From the NCBI GenBank assembly GCA_009778325.1, contig WRJZ01000049.1, forward strand, positions 41,588 to 105,587: 64,000 nt of DNA, written 5' to 3'. The position numbers and the translations under genes were made by a program. Below, in pieces: positions 44,046-52,242 of this stretch. Each line of letters starts with the position of its first letter. Position 1 is the stretch's first letter. Below the pieces are notes generated by a model. The model was not told the DNA's origin and ran no database searches. It worked only from the letters and a program-made list of their open reading frames with translations. The DNA comes from Candidatus Endomicrobium neocapritermitis (GTDB lineage: Bacteria > Elusimicrobiota > Endomicrobiia > Endomicrobiales > Endomicrobiaceae).

Positions 44046-44866
44046 TAAATTTTATTATCCTTCGGGTCTAAAATATCCCTCAATGCTTCGCCTATCATAT
44101 TAAAAGATAAAACCGTTATTAAAATCACAAGCCCGGGAAACAGAGAAAGCCACCATGCAACATAAATATAATCTTTCCCCTGCATAAGAATCTGTCCCCA
44201 GGAAGACATCGGCGGCTGAACGCCAAGCCCTAAAAATGAAAGCCCTGATTCGGTAAGAATCGCCCCTCCTATTCCTATAGCGGCGTAAACTATTATCGGC
44301 GAAATCACGTTCGGCAGAATATGCGCAAAAAACATGCGCAACCTGCTGACGGCAAGCATTTTTGACGCAAGAACAAACTCTCTTTCCCTTATTGATAAAA
44401 CTTCCGCGCGCACTATTCTTGCAAGGCCCGGCCAGGAAGTTATTCCTATCACAACCATAACGTTTATGATGCTCGGCTCGAAAAAAGCTATTACGATAAG
44501 TATCAAAAAGAACGTCGGAAAACAAAGTATAATATCGGTAAACCGCATTATTACGGAATCAACCCATCCTCCGAAATACCCGGAAACCATTCCGAATATT
44601 ATTCCTATAAATAATGTTATGCTTACCGCGAAAAAACCTACTGAAATTGATACTCTCGCTCCGTAAACCATTCTTGAAAAAACATCTCTGCCTAAATCAT
44701 CGGTGCCTAAAATATGAGTTAAAGAAGGAGCTTTAAGCCTTTGTGATAAATCCTGCGCCGCAGGATCATATTTCGCTATAAACGGCGCAAAAACCGCAAT
44801 AACAATAATGAACAAAATTAATGTCAAAGCCCATAATGCCATTTTATTTTGAAATATTCTTTTCAT
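44045..44866 (-). CDS. Peptide ABC transporter permease, DppC/OppC-type
   Basis: About 273 residues from the ATG at 44866, six membrane helices. The N-terminal helix is followed by HILGTDDLGRDVFSRMVYGAR, the DppC signature. The EAA loop lies near 200 (VLASKMLAVS). A longer open frame would need a TTG start inside the adjacent repeat, so I use the shorter one. It lies between the other permease and the ATPases. Confidence 0.9.
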   Translation of the reverse strand: MKRIFQNKMALWALTLILFIIVIAVFAPFIAKYDPAAQDLSQRLKAPSLTHILGTDDLGRDVFSRMVYGARVSISVGFFAVSITLFIGIIFGMVSGYFGGWVDSVIMRFTDIILCFPTFFLILIVIAFFEPSIINVMVVIGITSWPGLARIVRAEVLSIREREFVLASKMLAVSRLRMFFAHILPNVISPIIVYAAIGIGGAILTESGLSFLGLGVQPPMSSWGQILMQGKDYIYVAWWLSLFPGLVILITVLSFNMIGEALRDILDPKDNKI

Positions 44867-44889
44867 AGTTTTATTCTTTACTTTTCGTT

Positions 44890-44977
44890 TGTCATTGCGA
44901 ACCGCCAAAGGCGGTGTGGCAATCCAGAGTTTTGTTGTCTAGATTGCTTCGTCATTTCACTCCTCGCAATGACGACA
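44890..44977. repeat. Dispersed palindrome, GTCATTGCGA type, two inverted copies
   Basis: Left unit TTGTCATTGCGA, an insertion, then CAATCCAGA; right unit TCTAGATTGCTTCGTC and CTCCTCGCAATGACGAC. Between the two permease genes of the ABC operon. The end signature is shared with the copies at 168, 14193 and 47672. Confidence 0.8.
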
Positions 44978-44985
44978 AAAGCCAT

Positions 44986-45022
44986 CAATTACTCACTACT
45001 CATTACTAACTACTCACTGCCG
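44986..45022. repeat. Heptamer array, ACTCACT word (single arm)
   Basis: Tandem heptamers ACTCACT, ACTCATT, ACTAACT, ACTCACT, closing with GCCGTTA, which is part of the permease stop region. It is fused to the palindrome at 44890. Confidence 0.8.
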
Positions 45023-45994
45023 TTATTTGTATCTTATCCTAGGATCAGCCGTCGAATACAGCACATCCGCAATAATATTACCCAAAAGCGTTAAAAACGC
45101 CGATATAACTCCGATACCCATAATGACCGGATAATCCCTTGCCATAATGGCGTCATAGCCAAGCCGTCCCATACCCGGATATGAAAATATAGTCTCAATT
45201 ATAAAACTTCCGCCTATCAGCCCGGGAATAGACAACCCGACTATAGTTATCAGCGGCAATAAAGCATTTTTCAAAGCATGGTTAAAAATGACTTGTTTTT
45301 TGCTCAGCCCTTTGGCATAAGCAGTCTTGATATAATCCTGTTTTAGCACGTCAAGCATTCCTGAACGGATATACCGCGAAAGCACGGCAAAAGACCCAAG
45401 CGTTGAAACTATGAGCGGAAGTATAAGATGTTTAGCCAAATCCAAAACTTTTCCGAAAAGCGAAAGATTTTCAAAATTAAATGAGGTGAGCCCCGAAATC
45501 GGCAGCCACCCGAGCCATAAACCTACGACTATCATAAGCAGTAAAGCAACCCAAAAAGCAGGAACGGAAAAACATATAAAAACTATAACCGTTAAAATTC
45601 TGTCCAATAAAGAGTATCGCCTGACGGCCGAGTATATGCCGACAGGCACGGCAATAATAAGCATTAACAAAATTGACAAAACATTCAATAAAACTGTTGC
45701 CGGCAGCCTTTCAAGAATTTTTTGCGAGGCAGGCCTACCGTCTTTAAACGAACTACCGAAATCAAGCACAACAACGCGTCTAAGCCAGTTCCAATACTGC
45801 ACGTGCACAGGCTTATCAAGCCCGTAAAGCGCAACAAGCCTTTCTTTTGCTTCGGAAGTAACCTTTATGTTAAAATCCGCAATCATATCGGTAGGCTTTC
45901 CGGGAGTAAAATACATCACGGAGAAAGTTATTACGGTTATACCGATTAAAATCGGTATAGAATAAATTAATCTTTTAATTAAATAGTTAAACAT
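45023..45994 (-). CDS. Peptide ABC transporter permease, DppB/OppB-type
   Basis: 323 residues, six membrane helices. The N-terminus, LIKRLIYSIPILIGITVITFSVM, is typical of DppB. The EAA loop is near 228 (YIKTAYAKGLSKKQVIFNHALKN starts it). It ends LYSTADPRIRYK, a common DppB C-terminus. It works with the DppC-type permease as a heterodimer for peptides delivered by the lipoprotein encoded upstream. Confidence 0.92.
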   Translation of the reverse strand: MFNYLIKRLIYSIPILIGITVITFSVMYFTPGKPTDMIADFNIKVTSEAKERLVALYGLDKPVHVQYWNWLRRVVVLDFGSSFKDGRPASQKILERLPATVLLNVLSILLMLIIAVPVGIYSAVRRYSLLDRILTVIVFICFSVPAFWVALLLMIVVGLWLGWLPISGLTSFNFENLSLFGKVLDLAKHLILPLIVSTLGSFAVLSRYIRSGMLDVLKQDYIKTAYAKGLSKKQVIFNHALKNALLPLITIVGLSIPGLIGGSFIIETIFSYPGMGRLGYDAIMARDYPVIMGIGVISAFLTLLGNIIADVLYSTADPRIRYK

Positions 45995-46006
45995 TCATTA
46001 TTCCCG

Positions 46007-47650
46007 TTAAAACGAATACTTGATTTCGCTTCTCGGCGTCCACCACTCGATAAAGTTATATCCCACGCCGATAGGCGCGTCTTTTACGCCTCTGAATCTT
46101 TTGTGTAACGCGGTCAGACTGTCCGGACAGTATAAAAATATACACGGAGGATCTTCGTACATTATATCCTGTATCTCATGGTACATTTTTTTTCTTTTTT
46201 CTATGTCAAAAGTCGTTCTGGCGTCTTCAAAAAGCTTGTCGACTTTAGGGTTATTATACGAAAGAAAATTATACTGCCTGGGAGCCGTTTGCTGCGAATG
46301 CCACAAAGAGTACTGGTCAGGATCAAAAGTCGTGCTCCAGCCGATAATTACCGCGTCAAAATCTCTTTTTGCTATATATTGGTTTATAAAAGTGCTGAAC
46401 TCAATTATCCTGACATTTACTTTAATACCGATTTTTTTCAAATGCTGCTGTATTATTTGGGCTGAAAGCTCTCTCTGCTTGCTGCCCTGATTTGTAGTTA
46501 TCGTAAACTCAAAAGGCTTTCCGTTATATTCCAAATAACCGTCATTGTTGATATCCTTAAAACCTAAAGATAAAAGTATCTCTATGGCTTTTTCAGGATT
46601 ATATTCCGAATTCGGCAGTTCTTTATATGCCCAGCTTTGCGGAGGATAAATACCGTTTATTTCTATGCCCGTGCCGAGAAGAACTCCGTCAATAACATCT
46701 TTTTTGTTTATGGCAAGTTCAATTGCTTTTTGAAACTCATTATTGTCAAAAGGCTTACGGAGGCGGTTAAATCCTAAAAAAGTAAATGTAAAAGTAGGGT
46801 GTCTGTATTTATCATAATGCTTAAAAAAACTTTCGTACGCGTGCCACTGGTCGGGAGTGAGGGTTATACTGTCTAAAGATTCATTTCTTAGTTCTAAAAA
46901 TTGGACTGACGAATCGGGAATTACGCGTATAATGTATTTGCTTATAAAAGGCTTTCCTTCAAAATAATCAGGATTTGCGGCAAGCACGATTTTTTGGTCG
47001 GTCTGCCATGATTCGAACTTATATGGCCCGGTGCCGACGGGTCTTCTGTTTGCCGGAGCATCGTTAAAATCATGTCCTCTGAAAACATGTTCGGGAACTA
47101 TCGACATTCCCCAGCTTTCAAGATTCGGTGCAAAAGGACGGTCATAATAAACTTTTATTGTATAATCGTCAATTATTTTCAGCTCTTTAACAAGCATAAA
47201 ACTTGAAGAATAAGGAGTTTTTGTATTCGTGTCAACCAAAACATCATAGGTAAATTTTACATCTTTTGCGGTAAACGGCTCGCCGTCATGCCATTTAACA
47301 TTTTTTCTGAGATTGAAAGTTATAATAAGTCCGTCATCGGAAACGTCAAAACTTTCAGCCAAATCACATGTTAAATTAAAATTTTCATCATACTTAATAA
47401 GTCCGTTAAAAATCATAGCGTTAACCGAACCGGACGGCGAATCGCTTGCCAGTATAGGATTCATAAAAGAAACATCACTGCCTATGGCAGTGATGAAAGC
47501 GTCTCCGTAAACCGGAGAGGAATTATCAGAAACTATTTCTTGCTGTTGGAATTCTTTTGACGAACAGGAAAATAAAAATAATGAACAAATAACAATTAAC
47601 AAATAACAATTATTATTTTTTGATTTCAGAGTTTTATTTTTCACTTTCAT
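46007..47650 (-). CDS. Peptide-binding lipoprotein, SBP family 5
   Basis: 547 residues. It opens with a lipoprotein signal peptide ending LFLFSC (lipobox; Cys about residue 29). The core is family-5 solute-binding protein: SDVSFMNPILASDSPSG near 55, the WHDGEPFTAKDVKFTYD region near 115 and PVGTGPYKFESW near 205. It captures peptides for the permease and ATPases downstream in the same operon. Unusually, the hydrophobic core of its signal peptide is encoded by four tandem heptamers (47580-47610) of the same word as the intergenic hairpins. Confidence 0.9.
   Translation of the reverse strand: MKVKNKTLKSKNNNCYLLIVICSLFLFSCSSKEFQQQEIVSDNSSPVYGDAFITAIGSDVSFMNPILASDSPSGSVNAMIFNGLIKYDENFNLTCDLAESFDVSDDGLIITFNLRKNVKWHDGEPFTAKDVKFTYDVLVDTNTKTPYSSSFMLVKELKIIDDYTIKVYYDRPFAPNLESWGMSIVPEHVFRGHDFNDAPANRRPVGTGPYKFESWQTDQKIVLAANPDYFEGKPFISKYIIRVIPDSSVQFLELRNESLDSITLTPDQWHAYESFFKHYDKYRHPTFTFTFLGFNRLRKPFDNNEFQKAIELAINKKDVIDGVLLGTGIEINGIYPPQSWAYKELPNSEYNPEKAIEILLSLGFKDINNDGYLEYNGKPFEFTITTNQGSKQRELSAQIIQQHLKKIGIKVNVRIIEFSTFINQYIAKRDFDAVIIGWSTTFDPDQYSLWHSQQTAPRQYNFLSYNNPKVDKLFEDARTTFDIEKRKKMYHEIQDIMYEDPPCIFLYCPDSLTALHKRFRGVKDAPIGVGYNFIEWWTPRSEIKYSF
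47580..47610. repeat. Heptamer array inside the lipoprotein signal peptide
   Basis: On the minus strand: ATTGTTA, TTTGTTA, ATTGTTA, TTTGTTC, then ATT. It is identical in word to the arms at 3945 and 32413. In frame it encodes the CYLLIVICSL part of the signal peptide. Confidence 0.85.
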
Positions 47651-47671
47651 GTTTTCTCAACTTGTTTTGGC

Positions 47672-47774
47672 TGTTATCCTGAGCGAAGGCGCCAGGCGCC
47701 ATAGCCGAAGGATCTGCATTTTTTGCTGTCATCCTGAGCGGAAGCGCCTCAAGCGCTGTAGTCGAAGGATCTGC
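47672..47774. repeat. Dispersed palindrome, CATCCTGAGCG type, tandem pair (left of GIY-YIG)
   Basis: Two direct copies: TGTTATCCTGAGCGAAGGC to GAAGGATCTGC, then TGTCATCCTGAGCGGAAGC to GTCGAAGGATCTGCC. The second copy is matched in inverted orientation at 48096-48147, on the far side of the GIY-YIG gene. Confidence 0.85.
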
Positions 47775-47788
47775 CGTTAAAAATAAAT

Positions 47789-48076
47789 TTATATAACACT
47801 TTTATACAAATCATTCCAATTTTTATTGTTTGTTTCTATAAGGAAAATTTTCTTTTCTCTGCTCCAACCCTTTAGCTGTTTTTCTCTTTCTATTGCCTCG
47901 TTTACGTCATTGAATACTTCAACATATACAAGTTTATTAACTTTATATTTTTTAGTAAATCCCGCAATAAGTCCCTCTCTATGTTCATATGCTCTTTTTG
48001 CTATATTATTTGTAATACCAATGTATATAACGCCGTATTTCTTACTTGCCATTATGTAAATATAATAATTTTTCAT
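47789..48076 (-). CDS. GIY-YIG nuclease domain protein
   Basis: 95 residues, a single GIY-YIG catalytic domain. YYIYIMAS near 4 and VIYIGITNNIAKRAYEH near 16-32 give the GIY/YIG strands and the conserved Arg; the catalytic Glu is in AIEREKQLKGW near 65. This is the solitary UPF0213/YhbQ-like family, whose role is unsettled. The gene is framed by inverted copies of a dispersed palindrome about 50 bp long, so it may be a mobile or repeat-linked nuclease. It interrupts the spacing between the ABC operon and the M16 peptidase genes. Confidence 0.88.
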   Translation of the reverse strand: MKNYYIYIMASKKYGVIYIGITNNIAKRAYEHREGLIAGFTKKYKVNKLVYVEVFNDVNEAIEREKQLKGWSREKKIFLIETNNKNWNDLYKSVI

Positions 48077-48095
48077 GGTTTTTTGTAATTTTTAC

Positions 48096-48147
48096 GGCAG
48101 CTGTTTCGACTACGGTGCCTTAGGCACCTTCGCTCAACATGACAAAA
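48096..48147. repeat. Dispersed palindrome, inverted copy (right of GIY-YIG)
   Basis: GGCAGCTGTTTCGACTACGG, then CACCTTCGCTCAACATGACA: the complement of the left copy at 47726-47774, including the inner GCCGTAAAAA edge. Together they form terminal inverted repeats around the GIY-YIG gene. Confidence 0.82.
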
Positions 48148-48183
48148 AAATGAAATATCTTTTCAATTGTTAATTTTTAATTG

Positions 48184-49482
48184 TTATTTATTACTTGTCG
48201 TATCCGGCCTTACAATAACGGAAAGCGAATCCCGGCTAAATATTCTATTGGCGGCTTCAATAATATCTTTGCTTGTAACTTTATCTACGTCTTCAAGAAA
48301 CTTATCGTCGTATTGATATCCCTGGCCGACAACTTCCCGCCATCCGTAATAATAAGATCTTTTCCATACGGTCTGCCTGTCCAGTATATGTATGCCTCTC
48401 ATAAATGTCTTGGTATCGCTGAGCTCCTGCTGCCCGACTTCATTCTCGCGCATATCTTTCAATATTTCTCTGATTCTGTTCAGCGTCAAATCAATATTTT
48501 TCTTGTCCAATCCTATATATATGAGAAAATAGCTGTCGCGCACTCTTGAAGGATACATTGCGTTGACTTCGTATGCAAGCCCGAGTTTTTCTCTAAGCTC
48601 GGTAAAAAGCCTGCTGGTCATTCTCCCGCCCAAAATAGCGCTTATTACTTTTAAGGTAACAAAATCTTCGCTTTTGAGTTCCGGAGCCGGAAAGCCTTTT
48701 ATTATGTAAGCCTGATTAAACTTGCTTTTTATATCCAAAGTAGAAGATTCTTTCATCTCAAAATTAAATTCCGGTTTTTCAAACTTCTTTCCTGCCTCGA
48801 TATCCGCAAAGTATTTCCCAAGACTGTTTTTTACGGTTTGCATATCGACATTTCCGGAAATTGATATAAGAATATTTGAAGCGTTAAATGAATTTTTATG
48901 CCATTCGGCAAGCTGCTCCGCGGTTATGGAGTTAATGCTTTCTTCGCTTCCCAAAACAGTCAGCGCATACGGAGTGCCTTCATAAAATTTCTTTATGAAA
49001 TTGTCCATTGCCGTATTAAAAATCCTGTCCTTTCTGGCGTTTAATCCGGCTATATTATTTTTCTTTTCCATATCAATTTCATTTTGATTAAAAGCCGGAT
49101 TTTTTATGACATCGGAAAGTATTTCGCAAGCTCTGTCAAAAAATTCGGATAAAAAGCTCATATTTATGAATGACATATCATGATCGACATTCGCGGAAAG
49201 GTCAGCGCCTATATTATCGACATCTTTTGCCAAAACTTCGCTTGAACGGTTTTTAGTCGATTTAGTCATAAGATTTGCCGTCATCAGCGATATTCCTGCA
49301 TTTGAATTTGTCTCGCCTAAAACGGAAGCAGGCGTAAACACTTTCATGGAAACAACTTCAATACCGTCGGTTCTGTTAAAAATTACTTTTATATTATTTT
49401 TCAGCGTAAAATCTTCCATTCTGCCTCCAAAAGCGGTTTGGTATATCAAAATAAATGATAAAACAAATAAAATTTTTTTCAT
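48184..49482 (-). CDS. M16-family peptidase-like protein, probably inactive partner
   Basis: 432 residues with a signal peptide (about 1-19). Overall M16 (pitrilysin/processing-peptidase) fold, for example the RLFTELREKLGLAYEV region near 300. The zinc motif HxxEH is absent: the matching position reads SLMTANLMTKSTKNRS near 65-80. In M16B proteins a catalytic subunit commonly pairs with such a degenerate one. The active homologue is immediately upstream on the same strand. Export suggests the pair acts in the periplasm. Confidence 0.85.
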   Translation of the reverse strand: MKKILFVLSFILIYQTAFGGRMEDFTLKNNIKVIFNRTDGIEVVSMKVFTPASVLGETNSNAGISLMTANLMTKSTKNRSSEVLAKDVDNIGADLSANVDHDMSFINMSFLSEFFDRACEILSDVIKNPAFNQNEIDMEKKNNIAGLNARKDRIFNTAMDNFIKKFYEGTPYALTVLGSEESINSITAEQLAEWHKNSFNASNILISISGNVDMQTVKNSLGKYFADIEAGKKFEKPEFNFEMKESSTLDIKSKFNQAYIIKGFPAPELKSEDFVTLKVISAILGGRMTSRLFTELREKLGLAYEVNAMYPSRVRDSYFLIYIGLDKKNIDLTLNRIREILKDMRENEVGQQELSDTKTFMRGIHILDRQTVWKRSYYYGWREVVGQGYQYDDKFLEDVDKVTSKDIIEAANRIFSRDSLSVIVRPDTTSNK

Positions 49483-49483
49483 A

Positions 49484-50791
49484 TTATTTCTCTTCCGGCA
49501 GCAAAGCCGCGCTTACCACATTCTCTCTGCTGTAATATTTTTTTAGAAAGTTTTGCGCGTCAATAATTTTTAAAGCGTTCATTTTTGAAAGATATTGCTC
49601 CGCGATTTCAGGTCTGCCCATTAACTGCCATATGCCGTAAGCGTATCCTATATTAAAAGGCTTCTCAAAAGAAAAACTCCACGCGGTTCTCATTGAAACA
49701 TTCGCTCTTTCAAGCTCTTCTTCGCTTATTCCGTTATCAAGCATATTTTGTATCTGGACGTTTATCTCATCTTTAACTTTTTCATAATTCGCAGGGTCAA
49801 AAACCGCACTGATAAAAACCGCGCCCGTTCCTTTCATCGTTTGGAACGAAGAACCTATCGAGTAAACAAGCTGTTTTTCTTCTTTAAGAACCCTGTAAAG
49901 CCTTGAAGATTTACCGCCGCCTAAAGCGTGCATGGCAAGGTCAGCCGCGAAAATATCGTCAGAACTTGCGTCCGGGCCTAAAAATCCGAAAAACATATAA
50001 CCTACTTCAACTTTCCCTTTTTTTACTATTGCTTCGCCCGGCTGCGCTTCTTCAAAAAGCAGAGGCTCTTGCGGGGAAGGTCTTACTTCAAAATTTCCGA
50101 AAGTTTTGGCTACGAGTTTTTCAATCGCTGATTTATCAAAATTGCCGCTGACAACTACTGTCATTTTTTGCGGAATATAATGAGTTCTGAAATAGTTATA
50201 AATCTCATCTCTTGGTATTGAGGATATAACCTTTTCATTGCCTATAACACTGTTTCTTAAAGCGCTTTGCCTGTATAAATTTGCGCTGAAAATTTCTCCT
50301 AGAACCGCGTGAGGGTTATCGAAATATCTTTGAATCTCTTCAATTACTACCTTCCTTTCCCTGTCAACGTCATCAGCAGGAAAGAGAGGATTTTGCATGG
50401 TATCGGCAAGCATTTTTACGGCTTCTTCAACACCGTCTCTTTGAACGTCAATATAATACATGGTATATTCGCTGGACGTAGCGGCGTTAATATATCCGCC
50501 CATATTTTCTACCCTGCGGCTGAGTTCGTCACCCGGATAATTTTTACTGCCTTTAAACATTAAATGTTCAAGAAAATGCGAAAGTCCCGCCTGTTCCGGC
50601 TTTTCGTCAACAGCTCCGACTCTCACATAAACCGCAACCGAAGCGGCCATACTGTTCTTATCATTTCTGAATATGGATGTAAGTCCGTTATCATATTTCA
50701 CCCGTTTCGCTCCTTTTGATGAGGCACAGCCACATGCAAACACAAAGCACAATGCTGTCATCAACAGTATTTCTAATTTAATTTTTTTCAT
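49484..50791 (-). CDS. M16-family zinc peptidase, active subunit
   Basis: 435 residues. The N-terminus has a lipoprotein-like signal peptide (FACGCASS near 18-25). The inverted zinc motif HFLEH is near 71-75 (GLSHFLEHLMFKGS), with the downstream Glu in RERKVVIEEI near 145. The C-terminal half carries the substrate-binding SSRLYRVLKEEKQLVYSIG near 300. It likely degrades or matures peptides in the periplasm together with the inactive partner downstream, whose start lies one base after its stop. Confidence 0.9.
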   Translation of the reverse strand: MKKIKLEILLMTALCFVFACGCASSKGAKRVKYDNGLTSIFRNDKNSMAASVAVYVRVGAVDEKPEQAGLSHFLEHLMFKGSKNYPGDELSRRVENMGGYINAATSSEYTMYYIDVQRDGVEEAVKMLADTMQNPLFPADDVDRERKVVIEEIQRYFDNPHAVLGEIFSANLYRQSALRNSVIGNEKVISSIPRDEIYNYFRTHYIPQKMTVVVSGNFDKSAIEKLVAKTFGNFEVRPSPQEPLLFEEAQPGEAIVKKGKVEVGYMFFGFLGPDASSDDIFAADLAMHALGGGKSSRLYRVLKEEKQLVYSIGSSFQTMKGTGAVFISAVFDPANYEKVKDEINVQIQNMLDNGISEEELERANVSMRTAWSFSFEKPFNIGYAYGIWQLMGRPEIAEQYLSKMNALKIIDAQNFLKKYYSRENVVSAALLPEEK

Positions 50792-51464
50792 TTTTAATTA
50801 TATCCTCTGCGGCTTTTTCAGGAATTCCTATATCCGCCGTAATAATTTTACCTGTATATTTTTTTAAAGCTTTATTTTTAAAAGCATTCTTTTTAAACGC
50901 AAAAGTCACTGTTTTGTCAGCCTTAACCGCATATCCCATAATCTCGCCGGTATCCCCGTTCATTCCGGAAGGTATATCAACGGATATTTTATAAGCTTTA
51001 ACATGATTTATTTTATTTATCGTTTCAGCTGTTTGTTTTTTTACAAGACCGCTTATGCCCGTGCCTAAAACAGCGTCAATAATAATCCCGTATTTATCAA
51101 TTAAGCACAAATCCGATAAAATATTTATTCCGAGCGTTTTGAGAATTTCAAAATTAATTTTACAGTCGCCTTTAAAAAAATTTTCCTGTTTAGTCAGTAA
51201 TACGCTTACGTTAAAACCTTTATTGTTTAAATATCTGGCGGCAACAAACCCGTCGCCGGCATTATTTCCCGAACCGCAAACTACGGCCACATTCTTATTT
51301 TTCAACTTTCTTAACGCCTTTTCGCTTTCATCAGCAACGGCTTTTCCGGCATTTTCCATAAGAATTATTGAAGCGATTCCGTATTTACAGGACGTTATCG
51401 CGTCAATTTCTCTCATCTGCAGGACTGAAACAAACTTTTCAATTTCCGTCTTTTTCCGTTTCAT
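50778..51464 (-). CDS. nnrE: NAD(P)H-hydrate epimerase (YjeF N-terminal domain)
   Basis: Epimerises damaged NAD(P)H hydrates, allowing their repair. About 228 residues, YjeF_N domain only. AVVCGSGNNAGDGFVAARYL is near 60-80 and VDIPSGMNGDTG near 165. The C-terminal ADP/ATP-dependent dehydratase (NnrD), often fused, is absent. I use the ATG at 51464; a longer frame would need TTG. The gene still overlaps its upstream neighbour by 26 bases, so an inner start at residue 17 (MREIDAI) is possible. It overlaps the M16 gene start by 14 bases. Confidence 0.88.
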   Translation of the reverse strand: MKRKKTEIEKFVSVLQMREIDAITSCKYGIASIILMENAGKAVADESEKALRKLKNKNVAVVCGSGNNAGDGFVAARYLNNKGFNVSVLLTKQENFFKGDCKINFEILKTLGINILSDLCLIDKYGIIIDAVLGTGISGLVKKQTAETINKINHVKAYKISVDIPSGMNGDTGEIMGYAVKADKTVTFAFKKNAFKNKALKKYTGKIITADIGIPEKAAEDIIKNEKN

Positions 51465-51786
51465 TCTTTTTACGTTCCGCAACAGCGCTCATTACTATGT
51501 CTGCATAAGAATATGCCCATAATATCAGCAAAGCATAATTAAGTATCTTCAATTTATCCGCATTTTGTTCCAACAAGTTTTTGGCAAACTCTTTCATCGC
51601 TCCAAAATCCTGAGGCACAGCCGACGGTTCAACCGATGAAACAATAACGGCAGACATCAAAATCAATATAATAACGCCGATACCGAGTATTATAAATCCC
51701 TTTTTAAACTGCTTTAAAACCAGCTGCCCCACTCCGGGCCCCAAAAACGTATTTACCAATATCACAACGCCGTATTTCCAAAACAT
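51439..51786 (-). CDS. Small membrane protein, unknown
   Basis: 115 residues. Two or three membrane helices: about 5-25 (with NTFLGPGVGQLVL), 30-50 and 85-100. The Lys-rich C-terminus (AERKKNETEKDGN) is cytoplasmic by the positive-inside rule. The FLGPGVGQ...KKG pattern recalls small uncharacterised membrane proteins with a glycine-rich first turn; I do not recognise a named family. It overlaps nnrE. Confidence 0.6.
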   Translation of the reverse strand: MFWKYGVVILVNTFLGPGVGQLVLKQFKKGFIILGIGVIILILMSAVIVSSVEPSAVPQDFGAMKEFAKNLLEQNADKLKILNYALLILWAYSYADIVMSAVAERKKNETEKDGN

Positions 51787-51804
51787 TTCTTTTCCTTTAT
51801 ATGT

Positions 51805-52179
51805 TTAAAATTTTTCTTGACGTTCTCTTCCGGCATAGTAAGCAAACTGTAAAAAATATTTTCTGAAAAAATCTCCGGTTGAGTTATAATAATTATCGTC
51901 ATATAAATAATCTATAAGCGCTTCTTTCATGCGCGTAACTTCTTTAAGCCTTTTAACATTCTTTTTATCCGCGATGGTTAAATATATCAACTCCAGCATT
52001 CTCGCAAAAGCATTTTCGAATTTACTCATATCGTTCTTTTCTTTCCATTTCATAGCGCGTTCAACTTCACTGCCTATATTTGCCATCTGTCTGGCAAAAG
52101 AAAACTGCTCCCAGCGCCCTGAAGCCAAAGTTTTATGAAAAACTTTCTTATTGCCGTTGATTCGTAATTCGTCATTCAT
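51805..52179 (-). CDS. Unknown conserved protein (LASGRW/NIGSEV type)
   Basis: 124 residues, mostly helical, with conserved-looking motifs LASGRWEQFS near 18, MANIGSEVERAMKWK near 32 and RMKEALIDYLYDD near 85. I have seen proteins of this pattern in other genomes but know of no assigned function. The first nine residues (MNDELRING) are encoded by a heptamer array, which also supplies the ATG. No ribosome site is visible upstream, so the true start could instead be the TTG at Leu18. Confidence 0.6.
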   Translation of the reverse strand: MNDELRINGNKKVFHKTLASGRWEQFSFARQMANIGSEVERAMKWKEKNDMSKFENAFARMLELIYLTIADKKNVKRLKEVTRMKEALIDYLYDDNYYNSTGDFFRKYFLQFAYYAGRERQEKF

Positions 52180-52236
52180 AATTGCCGTTTATCCGTTACT
52201 CCGCATCCCTGCATCATCGCATCTCTGCATCGCCGT
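52146..52236. repeat. Heptamer arrays, AATTACG word and GCATC word
   Basis: TTGCCGTTGATTCGTAATTC, CATAATTGCCGTTT, then CCGCATCCCTGCATCATCGC and CTCTGCATCGCCGTTTTA. Two different words sit side by side, each bounded by GCCGTT. The first array overlaps the start of the gene at 51805; the second lies just past the AmmB stop. Confidence 0.78.
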
Positions 52237-52242
52237 TTTATT

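Noticed and set aside
51439..51786. Frameshifted extension of nnrE
   Set aside because: The two overlap in different frames, but each has its own plausible start and composition; the upstream one is a membrane protein.
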